This document shows, piece after piece, positions 5,712 through 6,797 of a stretch of 6,797 nucleotides of DNA. Both the position numbers and the translations under genes were made by a program. Under the pieces are notes generated by a model. The model was given only the letters and a program-made list of their open reading frames with translations, did no database searches and was not told the DNA's origin. How positions within the stretch are numbered: position 1 is the stretch's first letter; each line of letters begins with the position of its first letter. This stretch comes from Candidatus Zixiibacteriota bacterium (GTDB taxonomy: Bacteria > Zixibacteria > MSB-5A5 > GN15 > JAAZOE01), in NCBI GenBank assembly GCA_012797915.1, contig JAAZOE010000472.1, positions 1-6,797 on the forward strand. Reading direction: 5' to 3'.

Positions 5712-6137
5712 ATGCAATTTACCAAGGCTGAAGAATACGGGATTTTCGGTGTTGTATATCTGGCCGACCAGCCGGCCGACCGGATTACGCCATTGTCGGA
5801 AATCTCGGAGACTCAGGGCGTTCCCGAAAAATTCCTGGCCAAGATCTTCCAATCCCTATCCCGGTCCGGCTTGGTCCGCTCCCATCGCGGGGTCAAGGGG
5901 GGATTCTCCCTCGGACGCCCGGCCGATCAGATTTCGATTCGGGAGATCGTCGAGGAAATCCAGGGGCCGTATTTCATCGCCAAATGCCTGCACACGAAAG
6001 ATATCTGCAACCGCAAGGATTGCCCGATCAACCTGCTTCTGCAAAAGGCCCAGGCAGCCTTGATCGATGTTTTCGAAAAACACACGGTTGCCGACCTCTT
6101 ATCCTGGCAGAAAAGCGCCGCCGCCAACCGACGGTAA
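5712..6137 (+). CDS. Rrf2-family transcriptional regulator with a three-cysteine cluster motif
   Basis: A 141-residue DNA-binding regulator of the IscR/NsrR/CymR family. The N-terminus [19 protein letters not shown] is the usual Rrf2 start. The winged helix spans about residues 25-70: [19 protein letters not shown] is the recognition region, and [13 protein letters not shown] is the wing. Three cysteines in the C-terminal half, Cys92, Cys99 and Cys104 (C-x6-C-x4-C), are placed like the Fe-S ligands of IscR and NsrR, though the spacing differs from IscR (x5, x5), so it probably binds an Fe-S cluster. Likely signals are iron-sulfur status, oxygen or NO; which one cannot be told. It has its own strong promoter and is 38 bases before dcd, so the two are likely cotranscribed. 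It faces the dehydrogenase operon across a 235-base control region, which suggests it regulates that operon, itself, or both (inference). Confidence 0.9.
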   Translation: MQFTKAEEYGIFGVVYLADQPADRITPLSEISETQGVPEKFLAKIFQSLSRSGLVRSHRGVKGGFSLGRPADQISIREIVEEIQGPYFIAKCLHTKDICNRKDCPINLLLQKAQAALIDVFEKHTVADLLSWQKSAAANRR

Positions 6138-6162
6138 CGGGATCGCAATCTCCCGGCTCGGA

Positions 6163-6167
6163 AAAGG
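6163..6167 (+). promoter_or_regulatory. Ribosome binding site of dcd
   Basis: AAAGG, eight bases before the ATG at 6176. It supports the 6176 start over an in-frame ATG at 5984, which lies within the Rrf2 gene. Confidence 0.5.
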
Positions 6168-6175
6168 CGTTGCTG

Positions 6176-6727
6176 ATGAGTATCAAATCGGACAGATGGA
6201 TTCGGAACATGGCCCGCACGGCCGAGATGATCCGGCCGTTCGCTCCGCGCCAAATCCGCAAGGGAATATCCTACGGATTGTCCTCCTACGGCTACGATAT
6301 GCGGGTGGCCGATGAATTCCGGATTCTGACCGGCGTGGACCGGCAGGTATTGGATCCGAAACATCCCGACCCGGACGCGTTCACTTCGGTCAAGGCCAAA
6401 TCGATTCTGATTCCGCCGCATGGACTGGCCTTGGCCCGGACGGTCGAGTATTTCAAGATTCCCCGGAATATTCTGACCATCTGTGTGGGAAAATCGACCT
6501 ATGCCCGCTGCGGCCTGGTCGTGAACGTGACCCCGTTCGAGCCGGAATGGGAAGGATTCGCCACCATGGCCTTGTCCAATACGGCGCCGCTGCCGGTGCG
6601 GGTGTATGCCGGCGAGGGAATCGCGCAGTTAATCTTCCTTGAATCCGATGAGGAATGCGAGATTTCCTACGCCGACAAGCGGGGGAAATATCAGGCCCAG
6701 AAAACCATCACCCCGGCCAAGATTTAG
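6176..6727 (+). CDS. dcd: dCTP deaminase family protein lacking the catalytic glutamate
   Basis: A 183-residue homologue of dCTP deaminase, which converts dCTP to dUTP as a source of dTMP; trimeric, of the dUTPase fold, cytoplasmic. Length and start ([10 protein letters not shown]) are those of the family. Seen: [11 protein letters not shown] at 31-41, VDVK-like [11 protein letters not shown] at 71-81, [13 protein letters not shown] at 86-98, the signature GKSTYARCG at 105-113 (with the conserved Ser and Arg), [11 protein letters not shown] at 117-127, [18 protein letters not shown] at 134-151, and a nucleotide-binding tail with [12 protein letters not shown] at 164-175. The oddity: where relatives read GHVTLEFSN, this one reads GFATMALSN, so the glutamate that acts as the general base is Ala132 (codon GCC, 6569-6571). 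The rest of the site is intact and the frame is clean, so this is not ordinary decay. It may be inactive as a deaminase, use another residue, or bind nucleotides for another purpose. Cotranscribed with the Rrf2 gene 38 bases upstream. Confidence 0.88.
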   Translation: MSIKSDRWIRNMARTAEMIRPFAPRQIRKGISYGLSSYGYDMRVADEFRILTGVDRQVLDPKHPDPDAFTSVKAKSILIPPHGLALARTVEYFKIPRNILTICVGKSTYARCGLVVNVTPFEPEWEGFATMALSNTAPLPVRVYAGEGIAQLIFLESDEECEISYADKRGKYQAQKTITPAKI

Positions 6728-6765
6728 CCTTCGCACGGGGCGGCCGATACACAGGACGGGACAGA

Positions 6766-6797
6766 ATGAACAGGGCAGGTCAAGACAAGGGCAACCA
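6766..6797 (+). CDS. Possible start of a further gene, cut by the right edge
   Basis: An ATG at 6766 follows AGGACGGGA (6753-6761) and begins a frame MNRAGQDKGN that is still open at the edge. It lies 38 bases after the dcd stop, the same gap as between the Rrf2 gene and dcd. Ten codons are too few to recognise a family. No terminator is visible after dcd, so read-through into a following gene is plausible. Confidence 0.28.
   Translation, partial: MNRAGQDKGN

Overview
The window looks like chromosomal DNA of a bacterium with moderately high GC (high fifties percent by eye) and respiratory, redox-active metabolism. Promoters are sigma70-type. The gene set is ordinary housekeeping: dCTP deaminase, thioredoxin reductase, corrinoid adenosyltransferase, an Rrf2 regulator and a flavin/Fe-S 2-hydroxyacid dehydrogenase. 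There is no marker gene, so taxonomy cannot be fixed. An uncultivated lineage of the FCB type is a guess only. No transposase, phage gene, CRISPR array, tRNA or rRNA was seen.

Layout. Positions 1-325 hold no confident gene. There is a partial reading frame running off the left edge (minus strand, 1-207), several inverted repeats, and a GC-rich hairpin (265-288) that probably ends the leftward operon. From 5476 down to 326 a tight minus-strand operon of four genes runs in this order: a 911-residue FAD plus Fe-S dehydrogenase, a CobO/BtuR-type corrinoid adenosyltransferase, an NDUFA9-like atypical short-chain dehydrogenase/reductase, and thioredoxin reductase. All three junctions are stop/start overlaps (ATGA, TGATG, TAATG), so translation is probably coupled. 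A divergent control region follows (about 5477-5711). It has two near-consensus promoters, one pointing each way, and a Rex- or CRP-like palindrome at 5608-5625. To the right, an Rrf2-family regulator (5712-6137) and a dCTP deaminase homologue (6176-6727) form a short plus-strand unit. A further gene may begin at 6766.

How the parts may work together (inference). The leftward operon joins a membrane-linked or soluble 2-hydroxyacid oxidation enzyme with flavin/NAD(P)-binding redox proteins. The divergent Rrf2 protein has three cysteines suited to an Fe-S cluster and could sense redox state, iron or NO and act on one or both promoters. The palindrome beside its -35 box suggests a second, NADH- or cAMP-type input.

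Main points for a second look: (1) the dCTP deaminase homologue has alanine where the family has its catalytic glutamate; (2) the leftward promoter places its start point at the start codon of the dehydrogenase, implying leaderless mRNA; (3) the rightward promoter places its start point on the ATG of a 13-codon reading frame that is in frame with the Rrf2 gene and whose TGA lies inside its ribosome binding site; (4) the 18-bp palindrome in the divergent region.
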